This document shows, in pieces, positions 16,143-24,006 of a stretch of 64,000 nt of DNA. Below the pieces are notes generated by a model. That model did not search any database, was not told where the DNA came from, and saw only the letters and a list, made by a program, of their open reading frames with translations. The position numbers and the translations under genes were made by a program. Positions within the stretch are counted from its first letter, which is position 1; the number at the start of each line of letters is the position of its first letter. This DNA is from Agromyces hippuratus (GTDB taxonomy: Bacteria > Actinomycetota > Actinomycetes > Actinomycetales > Microbacteriaceae), in assembly GCF_013410355.1 (NCBI RefSeq), contig NZ_JACCFI010000001.1, positions 3,720,001-3,784,000 of the forward strand. Reading direction: 5' to 3'.

Positions 16143-16148
16143 TAGACT
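16143..16148 (+). promoter_or_regulatory. -10 box TAGACT upstream of rplY
   Basis: TAGACT at 16143 would start transcription near 16155, giving a leader of about 215 nt. No good -35 box is visible. Confidence 0.4.
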
Positions 16149-16154
16149 TCATGG

Positions 16155-16368
16155 TCGGTCAACTGCGCCTCTGGTGCACTGGCCGTGAACTTCGGCGAGG
16201 GAGGCCCGGGTTCGTCCGCGTGAGCGGGCGCGACGGGTGTCCGTGATCGACGCGGTAGGAGCAGGCTCCACGGCTTTTCCTCACGCTTCTGCGCAGTCCG
16301 ACTGCGCGCGTTCGAGTCGAAAACAACAGACCACGATCTGGGCCGCGAGCCCTGCAAGGAGAGACATC
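16155..16368 (+). promoter_or_regulatory. Structured leader of rplY; the only gene-free stretch over 300 nt
   Basis: The 336-nt gap between gnd and rplY holds two divergent promoters and this leader. A hairpin with a GTGA tetraloop lies at 16210-16234 (GTTCGTCCGC against GCGGGCGCGAC, one bulge). A second helix pairs CCGTG (16241-16245) with CACGG (16269-16273) around GGAG-CTCC (16258-16261 with 16266-16269) and is followed by CTTTTCC, which could work as an attenuator. Autoregulation by L25, as known for other ribosomal proteins, is the natural hypothesis. Confidence 0.4.
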
Positions 16369-17001
16369 ATGGACGAAGACAACAAGGTCGTCGCAGACAC
16401 CCGCGAGTCGTTCGGCAAGGGCGCTGCCCGCAAGCTGCGCGCCACCGGCAAGATCCCCGCCGTCGTGTACGGCCACGGCACCGAGCCGCGCCACATCGCG
16501 CTGCCCGCGCACCAGATCGGCCTGATCCTGCGCAAGGCCAACGCCGTGCTCGACCTGCAGATCGAGGGCAAGAGCCAGCTCGCCCTCGTCAAGGACGTGC
16601 AGAAGGACCCGGTGCACCAGGTCATCGAGCACCTCGACCTCATCGTCATCAAGAAGGGCGAGAAGGTCCAGGTCGAGGTTCCCGTGCACGTCGAGGGCGA
16701 GACCGCCCCCGGCACGATCGCCGATGTCGACCAGCACACGCTGTCGCTCGAGGTCGAGGCCACGCACATCCCCGAGACCGTCGTCGTGAGCGTCGAGGGC
16801 CTCGAAGAGGGCACCCAGATCCACGCGGGCGCCGTCACCCTGCCCAAGGGCGCGACGCTGCTGACCGACCCCGAGGCGCTCGTCATCAACGTGCACACGC
16901 CGCAGAAGGTCGACCTCGGCGAGGAGGCCGCAGAGGCCGCAGCCGAGGGCGAAGCGACCGAGGAAGCAGCCGAAGCCGCTGCCGAAGAGGCCGCCGAGTA
17001 G
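16369..17001 (+). CDS. rplY: 50S ribosomal protein L25 / general stress protein Ctc
   Basis: Binds loop E of 5S rRNA in the large subunit. 210 residues, so the long Ctc/TL5 form: an N-terminal 5S-binding beta barrel (1-95, with GKGAARKLRATGKIPAVVYG), a second beta domain (about 96-185) and an acidic Ala/Glu tail (186-210) typical of actinobacteria. AAGGAGAG at 16357-16364 is a strong ribosome binding site and fixes the ATG at 16369. pth follows, the standard rplY-pth order. Confidence 0.95.
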   Translation: MDEDNKVVADTRESFGKGAARKLRATGKIPAVVYGHGTEPRHIALPAHQIGLILRKANAVLDLQIEGKSQLALVKDVQKDPVHQVIEHLDLIVIKKGEKVQVEVPVHVEGETAPGTIADVDQHTLSLEVEATHIPETVVVSVEGLEEGTQIHAGAVTLPKGATLLTDPEALVINVHTPQKVDLGEEAAEAAAEGEATEEAAEAAAEEAAE

Positions 17002-17018
17002 CACTCGAACCACCGCGA

Positions 17019-17073
17019 CGAGGCCCCGCCTCCCGCATCCGGGTACGCTCGGAATGCGGGGCGCGGGGCCTCG
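17019..17073 (+). terminator. Long hairpin between rplY and pth
   Basis: CGAGGCCCCGC (17019-17029) pairs with GCGGGGCCTCG (17063-17073), and the inner CCCGCAT (17032-17038) pairs with ATGCGGG (17054-17060). There is no T tract. The loop holds TACGCT (17044-17049), a possible -10 box for pth, so termination and re-initiation may be combined. Confidence 0.55.
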
Positions 17074-17100
17074 CCCGTTCCACTCACGCATGGAGGTCCG

Positions 17101-17733
17101 ATGGGAATCCTCGACCTGCTGCGCGCGCGCCGGAAGGACGACGACGCCATGCCCCAGAACACCTGGCTGGTGGTCGGCCTCGGCAACCCCGGCGCCCAGT
17201 ACGCCGGCAATCGCCACAACGTCGGCCAGATGGTCGCCGACGAGCTCGCCGAGCGCATCGGCGCGCCCTTCAAGAGCCACAAGACGCCGTCGCGCGTGGC
17301 CGAGGGCTTCCTGCGCCCCGGCGGCCCGAAGCTCGTGATCGCCAAGCCCAACAGCTACATGAACACCTCGGGCGGGCCGGTCGCGGCGCTCCTGAAGTTC
17401 TACTCGCTGGGCCCCGAGCAGCTCATCGTCGTGCACGACGAGCTCGACCTGCCGTTCGACACCGTTCGGTTGAAGCAGGGCGGCGGCCACGGCGGGCACA
17501 ACGGGCTCCGCGACATCCAGAAGGCGACGGATGCCGCGCCGTTCCTGCGGGTGCGCGTGGGCATCGGTCGCCCGCCCGGGCGCCAGGACCCGGCCGATTT
17601 CGTGCTCAAGGACTTCTCGGGCGCCGAGCGCCAGAACCTGCCGAACCTGCTGTCGGATGCCGCCGACGCCGTCGAGGCGGTCGCGAGCGACGGTCTCGTT
17701 GCGGCGCAGCAGAGGTTCCACGCGCCGAGCTGA
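17101..17733 (+). CDS. pth: Peptidyl-tRNA hydrolase
   Basis: Releases tRNA from peptidyl-tRNA that dropped off the ribosome. 210 residues with an N-terminal extension of about 18 residues (MGILDLLRARRKDDDAMP) before the conserved core. VVGLGNPGAQYAGNRHNVG carries the catalytic His; KPNSYMNTSG and VVHDELDLPF carry the other active-site residues; GGGHGGHNGLRDI follows. ATG 17101 has GGAGG at 17092-17096. An internal ATG at 17149 would remove the extension and is a reasonable alternative. The stop codon sits in the loop of a terminator hairpin. Confidence 0.94.
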   Translation: MGILDLLRARRKDDDAMPQNTWLVVGLGNPGAQYAGNRHNVGQMVADELAERIGAPFKSHKTPSRVAEGFLRPGGPKLVIAKPNSYMNTSGGPVAALLKFYSLGPEQLIVVHDELDLPFDTVRLKQGGGHGGHNGLRDIQKATDAAPFLRVRVGIGRPPGRQDPADFVLKDFSGAERQNLPNLLSDAADAVEAVASDGLVAAQQRFHAPS

Positions 17734-17742
17734 GCTCGGCGC
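17722..17742 (+). terminator. Bidirectional hairpin between pth and rnhA
   Basis: GCGCCGAGC (17722-17730) pairs with GCTCGGCGC (17734-17742); the three loop bases are the pth stop codon TGA. It lies between converging genes and can serve both. Confidence 0.65.
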
Positions 17743-17750
17743 GGTGCTGA

Positions 17751-18482
17751 TCAGATCAGCCGGCGGAGGAACTCCTCGGGCGAGAGGCCCTCGGCCTGAG
17801 CGCGGACGCGCAGCCGATCGATCTCCTCGGTGGACAGTTCGAGGGTGACGCTGTGCCAGGCCTCGGGCGCTTCGTCGAGGCTGAACAGCGCGTCGTCGAG
17901 GTCGGGCTCGCCGAGTGCGAGTTCGGGTGCTCCGAGGTCGATCGGGTCGGGCAGGGCTTCGGGCTCGACCGCGTCCGTGGTGCGCGCGACGGGAGCCGTC
18001 GTGGCCTCGCCGTCTTCGCAATCGGTGCTCCACCCCGGGCCGGTCGGAATCTCGCGGCCGCGCTGGTACGCCTCGGCGACGGCGCGGGCACGAGTGTCGG
18101 CCGCCTCGTTGAGCGGGTGGCCGATGTGGCCCTTGACCCACTCGAAGCGGTATCGGCGGCCGGAGATCGCCTCGTCGATCTCCTGCAGCAGTTCGACGTT
18201 CATGACGGCCTTGCCGTCGGCCTTGCGCCAGCCCTTGCGCTTCCAGCCGGGCATCCACTTCGTCACCGAGTTGATCACGTACTGGCTGTCGCACTGCACG
18301 AGCAGCTCGTCGTCGAGGTGCGCCGTGGCACGGAAGAGCTCGAGCACCGCCTTCAGCTCGCCCTGGTTGTTGGTCGCGTGCTTCCAGCCGCCGGCCGCCC
18401 AGCACGAGTCGTCGACGTACCAGGCCCAGCCCGCGGGGCCGGGGTTTCCGAGGGCCGATCCGTCGGCGGCGGCGGTGATCAT
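17751..18482 (-). CDS. rnhA: Ribonuclease HI with C-terminal extension
   Basis: Cleaves the RNA strand of RNA-DNA hybrids. Residues 1-140 are the RNase H core: D7 (ADGSALGNPGPAG), E42 (NNQGELKA), D65 (QCDSQYV) and D129 (NEAADTRA) form the metal site, and GWRKADGKAVMN is the substrate handle. Residues about 145-243 are an extra acidic tail ending in a helix pair (STEEIDRLRVRAQAEGLSPEEFLRRL) that resembles a ribbon-helix-helix or dimerisation tail. The ATG follows GGAGG. Longer upstream starts overlap the mfd promoter and are unlikely. Confidence 0.92.
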   Translation of the reverse strand: MITAAADGSALGNPGPAGWAWYVDDSCWAAGGWKHATNNQGELKAVLELFRATAHLDDELLVQCDSQYVINSVTKWMPGWKRKGWRKADGKAVMNVELLQEIDEAISGRRYRFEWVKGHIGHPLNEAADTRARAVAEAYQRGREIPTGPGWSTDCEDGEATTAPVARTTDAVEPEALPDPIDLGAPELALGEPDLDDALFSLDEAPEAWHSVTLELSTEEIDRLRVRAQAEGLSPEEFLRRLI

Positions 18483-18599
18483 GGCGGAGGGCCTCCTGGC
18501 GTTTCGTGTGCGGCGCCCATCGTATCGGCCGGCACCGACGCACGGCGCTCCGCGGATCAGCCGGCGGGCGGCTCCTGCGGCGCTGTCGGATGCGCCGCG

Positions 18600-18605
18600 T
18601 AGACT
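18600..18605 (+). promoter_or_regulatory. -10 box TAGACT for mfd
   Basis: TAGACT ends 6 nt before the GTG start of mfd, with no Shine-Dalgarno sequence in between: leaderless arrangement. Confidence 0.5.
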
Positions 18606-18611
18606 CGACGG

Positions 18612-21600
18612 GTGAACCTCCAGGGCTTTCTCACGGCGCTCTCGCGCGCCGAAACCATCGAAGCGGCGCTCGCCGAAGCCCAGCGGAACGCAGACTTCTC
18701 GGCACCCGCAGGCCTCGACGCCCCGCTGCTCGCCGGCCTGCTGCAGCGCCGAGCCGACGCCGGCCTGCCGCCCGCGCTGCTCGCCATCACCGCCACCAGC
18801 CGTGAGGGCGAGTCGCTGCGCGCCTCGCTCGCCCCCTACCTGCCCGACGCCGAGCTCATCGAGTTCCCGGCATGGGAGACGCTGCCGCACGAGCGGCTGA
18901 GCCCCTCTGCCGAGACGGTCGGCCGCCGGCTCCATGCCCTGCGGCGCATGCACGACTGGGCCGAGGCCCGCTCGCGGCATCCGCTCGTCGTCGTCGCCTC
19001 GGTGCGGGCCGCGCTGCAGCCGCTCGCTGACAACCTCGCGTCGCTCGACCCGGTCGAGCTCGTCGCCGGCGGGCGCGGATACAACCTCGCCGAGCTCGCC
19101 CTACGACTCGTCGACCTCGCGTATGCGCGAGTCGACATGGTCGCCCGCCGCGGCGAGTTCGCGGTGCGCGGCGGCATCCTCGACGTGTTCCCGCCCACGG
19201 CCGACCACCCCGTGCGCGTCGAGTTCTTCGGCGACGAGGTCGAGGAACTGCGCGCGTTCTCGGTCGCAGACCAGCGCTCGCTGCCCGACGTCATCGAGCG
19301 CGTGTCGCTTCCGCCGAGCCGCGAGCTGCTGCTCACCGAGCCGGTGCGGCAGCGCGCCCGCGAGATGGTGCACGAGTTCCCGAGCCTCGCCGGCCTGCTC
19401 GAGAAGGTGTCCGAGGGCATCCCGGTCGAGGGCATGGAGTCGCTCGCACCGGCGCTCCTCGAACGGCTCGTTCCGCTCGCGCACTACCTGCCCCTCGGTG
19501 CCGCGGTCGCCGTGCTCGAGCCCGAGCGCGTGGCAGGTCGCGCGGTCAACCTCGGCGAGACGAACCGCGAGTTCCTCGCCGCGGCGTGGAATGCCGCGAC
19601 GGTCGGCGCCGCCGCGCCGATCGACCTCGCTGCCGGCGATTTCCTCACCGTTCGCCAACTGCGGGATGCCGCACTGTTCAGCGCCCCCGGCGAGCCCGAC
19701 CCCCAGCGCGTGTGGTGGAACTTCTCCGGCTTCGACATGGGCGATGCCGCCGAGGTCGTCGCCGCGGCCGGTGGAGCGGCCGAGTCGCACCTGGCCAGCT
19801 CCTCCGCGACCGTGCGCCTCGCGGCGAACGCGATGCCGAGCTTCCAGGGCAACGTCGCCGGCGCCGTCGACCACGCCGCAGAGCGCCTTCGTGACGGGTG
19901 GGCGCTCGTCGTGGCATCCGCCGGTCACGGTCTCGTCGAGCGCGCACGCGACGTGCTTGCAGAGGCCGGGCTCGCCGCCCGGCTCGTCGACGACGTGCCG
20001 GCAGAACTCGAGGCGGGTGTCGCCTACCTCGTGCAGGCCGATGCCGCGCACGGCTACGAGGTGCCCGAGGTCAAGCTCGGCCTCCTCGCCGAGTCCGAGT
20101 TCTACGGCCGCGCTGCAGGCTACGACGCCCGCCAGGGCAAGAAGCTCGCGAGCCGTCGCCGCAACGTCGTCGACCCGCTGCAGCTGAAGGCCGGCGACTT
20201 CGTCGTGCACCAGACGCACGGCATCGGCAAGTTCATCGAGATGGTGCAGCGCGAGGTCGCCACCGGTGCCCGACCCACCGGCCCGAGCCGCACCGCGGGC
20301 ATCCAGCAGCAGCCCACGGCGGTGCGCGAGTACCTCGTCATCGAGTACGCGCCCTCGAAGCGCGGGCATGCGGGCGATCGGCTCTTCGTGCCGACCGACC
20401 AGCTCGACCTGCTCTCGCGCTACGTCGGCGGCGAGGCACCGTCGCTCTCGAAGATGGGCGGCAGCGACTGGGCGCAGGCCAAGGGCAAGGCCCGCAAGGC
20501 CGTGCGCGACATCGCCGTCTCGCTCGTGAAGCTCTACTCGGCGCGCATGGCGTCGAAGGGGCACGCGTTCGGGCCCGACACCCCGTGGCAGCACGAGCTC
20601 GAAGAGGCGTTCCCGTTCACCGAGACCCCCGATCAGATGCAGACGATCGACGAGGTCAAGGCCGACATGGAGCGGTCGATCCCCATGGACCGGCTGCTCG
20701 CCGGCGACGTCGGCTTCGGCAAGACCGAGGTCGCCGTGCGCGCCGCGTTCAAGGCGATCCAAGAGGGCAAGCAGGTCGCGATGCTCGTGCCGACGACGCT
20801 CCTCGTCAAGCAGCACCTCGAGACGTTCAACGAGCGGTATGCGGGCTTCCCCGTGCACGTGCGCGCCCTCAGCCGGTTCCAGACCGACAAGGAGGCGCGC
20901 GACACGATCGCCGGTCTCGCCGACGGCACCGTCGACATGGTGATCGGCACGCACCGCATCCTCACCGAGAAGGTGAAGTTCAAAGACGTCGGCCTCGTCA
21001 TCATCGATGAGGAGCAGCGATTCGGCGTCGAGCACAAGGACGCGCTGAAGAAGCTGAAGACCAACGTCGACATCCTCGCGATGAGCGCCACGCCGATCCC
21101 GCGCTCGCTCGAGATGGCGGTCACCGGCATCCGCGAGATGTCGACGCTCGCGACACCGCCCGAAGACCGGCATCCGATCCTCACGTTCGTGGGGCCCTAC
21201 TCCGACCAGCAGGTCGCCGCCGCGATCCGGCGCGAGATGCTCCGTGAGGGGCAGGTCTTCTTCGTGCACAACCGGGTGTCGTCGATCAACCGGGTCGCGG
21301 CGCAGCTCGCCGAGCTCGTGCCCGAAGCGCGCATCGCGGTCGCCCACGGGCAGCTCAACGAGCACGTGCTCGAGCAGATCGTCGTCGACTTCTGGGAGCG
21401 CAAGTTCGACGTGCTCGTCTCGACGACGATCATCGAGACCGGGCTCGACATCTCCAACGCCAACACGATCATCATCGACCGGGCCGACAAGTACGGCCTC
21501 TCGCAGCTGCACCAGCTGCGCGGTCGCGTGGGCCGTGGCCGCGAGCGGGCCTACGCGTACTTCCTCTACGACCCGGCGAAGCCGCTCTCCGAGACCGCGC

Positions 21601-22325
21601 ACGACCGCCTCTCGACGATCGCGGCGAACAACGAGCTCGGCAGCGGCATGCAGGTCGCCCTGAAAGACCTCGAGATCCGTGGCGCGGGCAACCTGCTCGG
21701 CGCCGAGCAGGCCGGTCACATCGCGGGCGTCGGCTTCGACCTGTATCTGCGCATGATTGGCGAGGCCGTCTCGGCGTTCCGCGGCGACGTGGCGACCGGC
21801 CAGACCGAGCTGCGTCTCGAACTGCCCGTCGACGCACACATCCCCGAGGACTACGTCGACTCCGAGCGGCTGCGCCTCGAGGCGTACCAGAAGCTCTCGG
21901 CCGCGAGCGGGCCGGCCGCGAAAGACGGTCAGATCGACCAGGTCGTCGACGAGCTCGTCGACCGCTACGGCGAGCCGCCCGAGCAGGTCAAGCACCTCGT
22001 GGCGATCTCGAGGCTCCGCCGCGAGGCGCAGCGGGCCGGGCTCTCCGACGTCATCGCGACCGGCTCGAAGCTGCGCATCGCGCCCGCGAACATCCCCGAC
22101 TCGCGGCGCGTGCGCCTCGAGCGCATGTACCCGGGCGCCAAGCACTTCGCGCAGAACGACGTGATCCTCGTGCCGTTCCCCGTCACGAACGGCGAACTGC
22201 CGAGCGACGGCGACCTCATCGAGTGGGTGTCACGACTCATCACGGCGATCTTCCCGATTCCCGAGGCGCCGGCGACGGATGCCGCGGGCGCCAGCGCCTC
22301 GGTCGTCGACGGGGCCGCCGGCTAG
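18612..22325 (+). CDS. mfd: Transcription-repair coupling factor Mfd
   Basis: An ATP-driven DNA translocase that dislodges stalled RNA polymerase and recruits UvrA. 1,237 residues. The N-terminal UvrB-like module (about 1-350) is followed by the CarD-like RNAP-interaction domain near 520-610 (VHQTHGIGKF). The translocase has Walker A GDVGFGKTEVA near 697, IIDEEQRFGVEH near 798, SATPIPRSLEMA, and the TRG-type region with RGRVGRGRERAYAY. The C-terminal domain 7 closes the protein. The TAG stop shares the palindrome CTAG (22322-22325) with the converging gene. Confidence 0.97.
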   Translation: MNLQGFLTALSRAETIEAALAEAQRNADFSAPAGLDAPLLAGLLQRRADAGLPPALLAITATSREGESLRASLAPYLPDAELIEFPAWETLPHERLSPSAETVGRRLHALRRMHDWAEARSRHPLVVVASVRAALQPLADNLASLDPVELVAGGRGYNLAELALRLVDLAYARVDMVARRGEFAVRGGILDVFPPTADHPVRVEFFGDEVEELRAFSVADQRSLPDVIERVSLPPSRELLLTEPVRQRAREMVHEFPSLAGLLEKVSEGIPVEGMESLAPALLERLVPLAHYLPLGAAVAVLEPERVAGRAVNLGETNREFLAAAWNAATVGAAAPIDLAAGDFLTVRQLRDAALFSAPGEPDPQRVWWNFSGFDMGDAAEVVAAAGGAAESHLASSSATVRLAANAMPSFQGNVAGAVDHAAERLRDGWALVVASAGHGLVERARDVLAEAGLAARLVDDVPAELEAGVAYLVQADAAHGYEVPEVKLGLLAESEFYGRAAGYDARQGKKLASRRRNVVDPLQLKAGDFVVHQTHGIGKFIEMVQREVATGARPTGPSRTAGIQQQPTAVREYLVIEYAPSKRGHAGDRLFVPTDQLDLLSRYVGGEAPSLSKMGGSDWAQAKGKARKAVRDIAVSLVKLYSARMASKGHAFGPDTPWQHELEEAFPFTETPDQMQTIDEVKADMERSIPMDRLLAGDVGFGKTEVAVRAAFKAIQEGKQVAMLVPTTLLVKQHLETFNERYAGFPVHVRALSRFQTDKEARDTIAGLADGTVDMVIGTHRILTEKVKFKDVGLVIIDEEQRFGVEHKDALKKLKTNVDILAMSATPIPRSLEMAVTGIREMSTLATPPEDRHPILTFVGPYSDQQVAAAIRREMLREGQVFFVHNRVSSINRVAAQLAELVPEARIAVAHGQLNEHVLEQIVVDFWERKFDVLVSTTIIETGLDISNANTIIIDRADKYGLSQLHQLRGRVGRGRERAYAYFLYDPAKPLSETAHDRLSTIAANNELGSGMQVALKDLEIRGAGNLLGAEQAGHIAGVGFDLYLRMIGEAVSAFRGDVATGQTELRLELPVDAHIPEDYVDSERLRLEAYQKLSAASGPAAKDGQIDQVVDELVDRYGEPPEQVKHLVAISRLRREAQRAGLSDVIATGSKLRIAPANIPDSRRVRLERMYPGAKHFAQNDVILVPFPVTNGELPSDGDLIEWVSRLITAIFPIPEAPATDAAGASASVVDGAAG

Positions 22326-22618
22326 ACCTTCAGGTGACCCCACTCGGCGAGGAACTCCTCGACCGACATCCGCTCGAGATCGGCGTTGATCGCACGCAGC
22401 AGGGCATCGGCCTCATCGAGCGAACCGGCGCGCGTGCGGATCACCGGCGCCTCGGTGCTCGTGCGCAGCACGACGAGATCGGCGACCGACGGCCCGCCGA
22501 GACCCGTCGCCTCTCCTGCGATGAGCAGCGCGGCGTGCCAGGCCTTGCCGAGCCCCCGACGGCGGGTCTCCTGGAGTTCGGCGCGAAGGAACCGGGCGGC
22601 GGGCGTGCTGTCGCTCAT
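22322..22618 (-). CDS. Hypothetical small soluble protein
   Basis: 98 residues, no membrane segment or signal. The middle (GPSVADLVVLRTSTEAPVIRTRAGSLDEADALL) looks like two strands and a helix, and the C-terminus SVEEFLAEW like a capping helix. No family recognised. It converges on mfd with fully overlapping stop codons. The ATG is 20 nt from the nhaA stop, so it is probably co-transcribed with nhaA. Confidence 0.6.
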   Translation of the reverse strand: MSDSTPAARFLRAELQETRRRGLGKAWHAALLIAGEATGLGGPSVADLVVLRTSTEAPVIRTRAGSLDEADALLRAINADLERMSVEEFLAEWGHLKV

Positions 22619-22638
22619 CGTCCGAGTCTGGCACGGGG

Positions 22639-23838
22639 TCAGCGCGAGAACGCGCCGCCGACTCCGGCGTGACCGCCGTGCCGCTTGTAGTGGCGCGAGC
22701 GCAGCGTCACGACGACCGCCGAGACGACGATCGCGACGCCCGAGCCGAGCAGCACCGCGAGGGTGCCCTCGTCGGCGACCTCGGGCAGCCCGACGAACGC
22801 GAGTTCGTTCATGAGCAGCGAGACGGTGAAGCCGATGCCGCCGAGCGCGCCGACGACGAAGAGGTCGCCGAGGGTGAGGGGGATCCCGGCGCGGCGCCGC
22901 ACGACGAGCGCGCCGAGTCCGCCGACCACCATGATGCCGATGATCTTGCCGACCGGCAGCCCGATGAGGATGCCCCAGAACGCCGGGTCGAGCTCGCTCG
23001 GCTGCACCTGCGGCACGGCGACCATCGCCGCCGAGAAGGCGAACAGCGGCAGGATCACGCCGTTCGACCACGGCTCGAGCGCGTGCACCGCGCGACCGCC
23101 GGGGCGGCGTGCCATGACGAGGCCGAGGGCGACGCCGGCGATCGTCGCGTGCACTCCCGACTGGTAGACGAAGTACCACGCGAGCGCCCCGAGCACGATC
23201 AGCACGAGCACGATCGGCCACTGGGGCTTCCGCGACAGGATCCACGCCGAGCGCGGCTTCATCACGCGGCTCACCGCGCCGAACAGCGCGATCGCGATGC
23301 CCGCGAAGCCGATCGAGGCGAGGTTCGCGTCGGCGGTGAAGAAGAACGCGATGATGAGGATCGCGATGAGGTCGTCGAGCACCGCGAGTGCGAGCAGGAA
23401 CACTCGCACGCGCGTCGGGATCCAGGTGCCGAACATGGCGAGCACCCCGAGGGCGAAGGCGATGTCGGTCGCCGTGGGGATGGGCCATCCGTCGACCGTC
23501 TCGGTGCCCGCCGTGAACGCGAGGAAGATGAGGGCCGGCACGACGACCCCGCCGACCGCGGCGATCGCCGGCAGCAGCGCCTTCGACAGGCTGTTGAGCT
23601 CGCCGATGACGAGCTCGCGCTTCAGCTCGACCGCGACGATGAAGAAGAAGATCGCGAGCAGGCCGTCGCTGATCCAGTGGCCGGCCGACAGGTCGAGGCC
23701 GAGCCACGGCAGGTCGATGTGCGCGTTCCTGAGCTCGATGAGTGCCGGCCCGAACGAGAGGTTCGCGACCAGGAGGCCGAGGACGGCGGCGATCAGGAGG
23801 AGGGCGGCGGCCCAGCGCTCGGAACGGAGGAAGTTCAT
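22639..23838 (-). CDS. nhaA: Na+/H+ antiporter NhaA
   Basis: Exchanges cytoplasmic Na+ (or Li+) for external protons and helps pH and salt homeostasis. 399 residues with about 12 membrane helices. LLAIFFFIVAVELKRELV is the conserved helix II region, and ALAVLDDLIAILIIAFFF contains the two adjacent aspartates of the ion site. FALGVLAMFGTWIP and GIGFTVSLLMNELAF are also family blocks. The ATG is preceded by GGAGT. A folded RNA leader (23891-23948) precedes the gene. Confidence 0.95.
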   Translation of the reverse strand: MNFLRSERWAAALLLIAAVLGLLVANLSFGPALIELRNAHIDLPWLGLDLSAGHWISDGLLAIFFFIVAVELKRELVIGELNSLSKALLPAIAAVGGVVVPALIFLAFTAGTETVDGWPIPTATDIAFALGVLAMFGTWIPTRVRVFLLALAVLDDLIAILIIAFFFTADANLASIGFAGIAIALFGAVSRVMKPRSAWILSRKPQWPIVLVLIVLGALAWYFVYQSGVHATIAGVALGLVMARRPGGRAVHALEPWSNGVILPLFAFSAAMVAVPQVQPSELDPAFWGILIGLPVGKIIGIMVVGGLGALVVRRRAGIPLTLGDLFVVGALGGIGFTVSLLMNELAFVGLPEVADEGTLAVLLGSGVAIVVSAVVVTLRSRHYKRHGGHAGVGGAFSR

Positions 23839-23890
23839 GTGTGGGACTCCAGGAAGTCGCGTGCACGAGCTGCGTGAGAAGCGCGTGCGA

Positions 23891-23948
23891 GGTCGGCGGC
23901 ACGGTCACGACGGTCTCCCGTCGGCCGACCAGACTTCCCGGCGCTCCT
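23891..23948 (-). promoter_or_regulatory. Structured leader RNA of nhaA, candidate riboswitch
   Basis: Read on the minus strand, GGTCGGC (23930-23924) pairs with GCCGACC (23897-23891) and encloses CGACGG-GAGA-CCGTCG (23923-23908), a 6-bp helix with a GNRA loop, plus the single-stranded TGACCGTGCC (23907-23898). The upstream segment reads GCCGGGAAGTCTGGT. The -10 box TAGACT (23960-23955) puts the transcript start just before it and leaves a leader of about 110 nt. A cation-responsive switch is plausible; I cannot name an Rfam family. Confidence 0.45.
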
Positions 23949-23954
23949 CAGGGC

Positions 23955-23960
23955 AGTCTA
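23955..23960 (-). promoter_or_regulatory. -10 box TAGACT for nhaA
   Basis: TAGACT on the minus strand, immediately ahead of the structured leader. It is back to back with the lysE-type promoter at 23995. Confidence 0.45.
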
Positions 23961-23994
23961 CGGGCGACGGACGTTCGGGGCCGGTCGCCGCGCC

Positions 23995-24000
23995 TACGCT
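23995..24000 (+). promoter_or_regulatory. -10 box TACGCT for the LysE-family gene
   Basis: TACGCT ends 6 nt before GTG 24007, without a Shine-Dalgarno sequence. Confidence 0.45.
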
Positions 24001-24006
24001 GGTGCG

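Noticed and set aside
17044..17049. TACGCT in the rplY-pth hairpin as a certain promoter
   Set aside because: It is only a hexamer match inside a palindromic loop without a -35 box; I mention it within the terminator entry but do not list it separately.
19101..22145. A 1,014-codon minus-strand open frame opposite mfd
   Set aside because: Same cause: third-position GC in mfd removes stops on the other strand. The translation has no recognisable motif.
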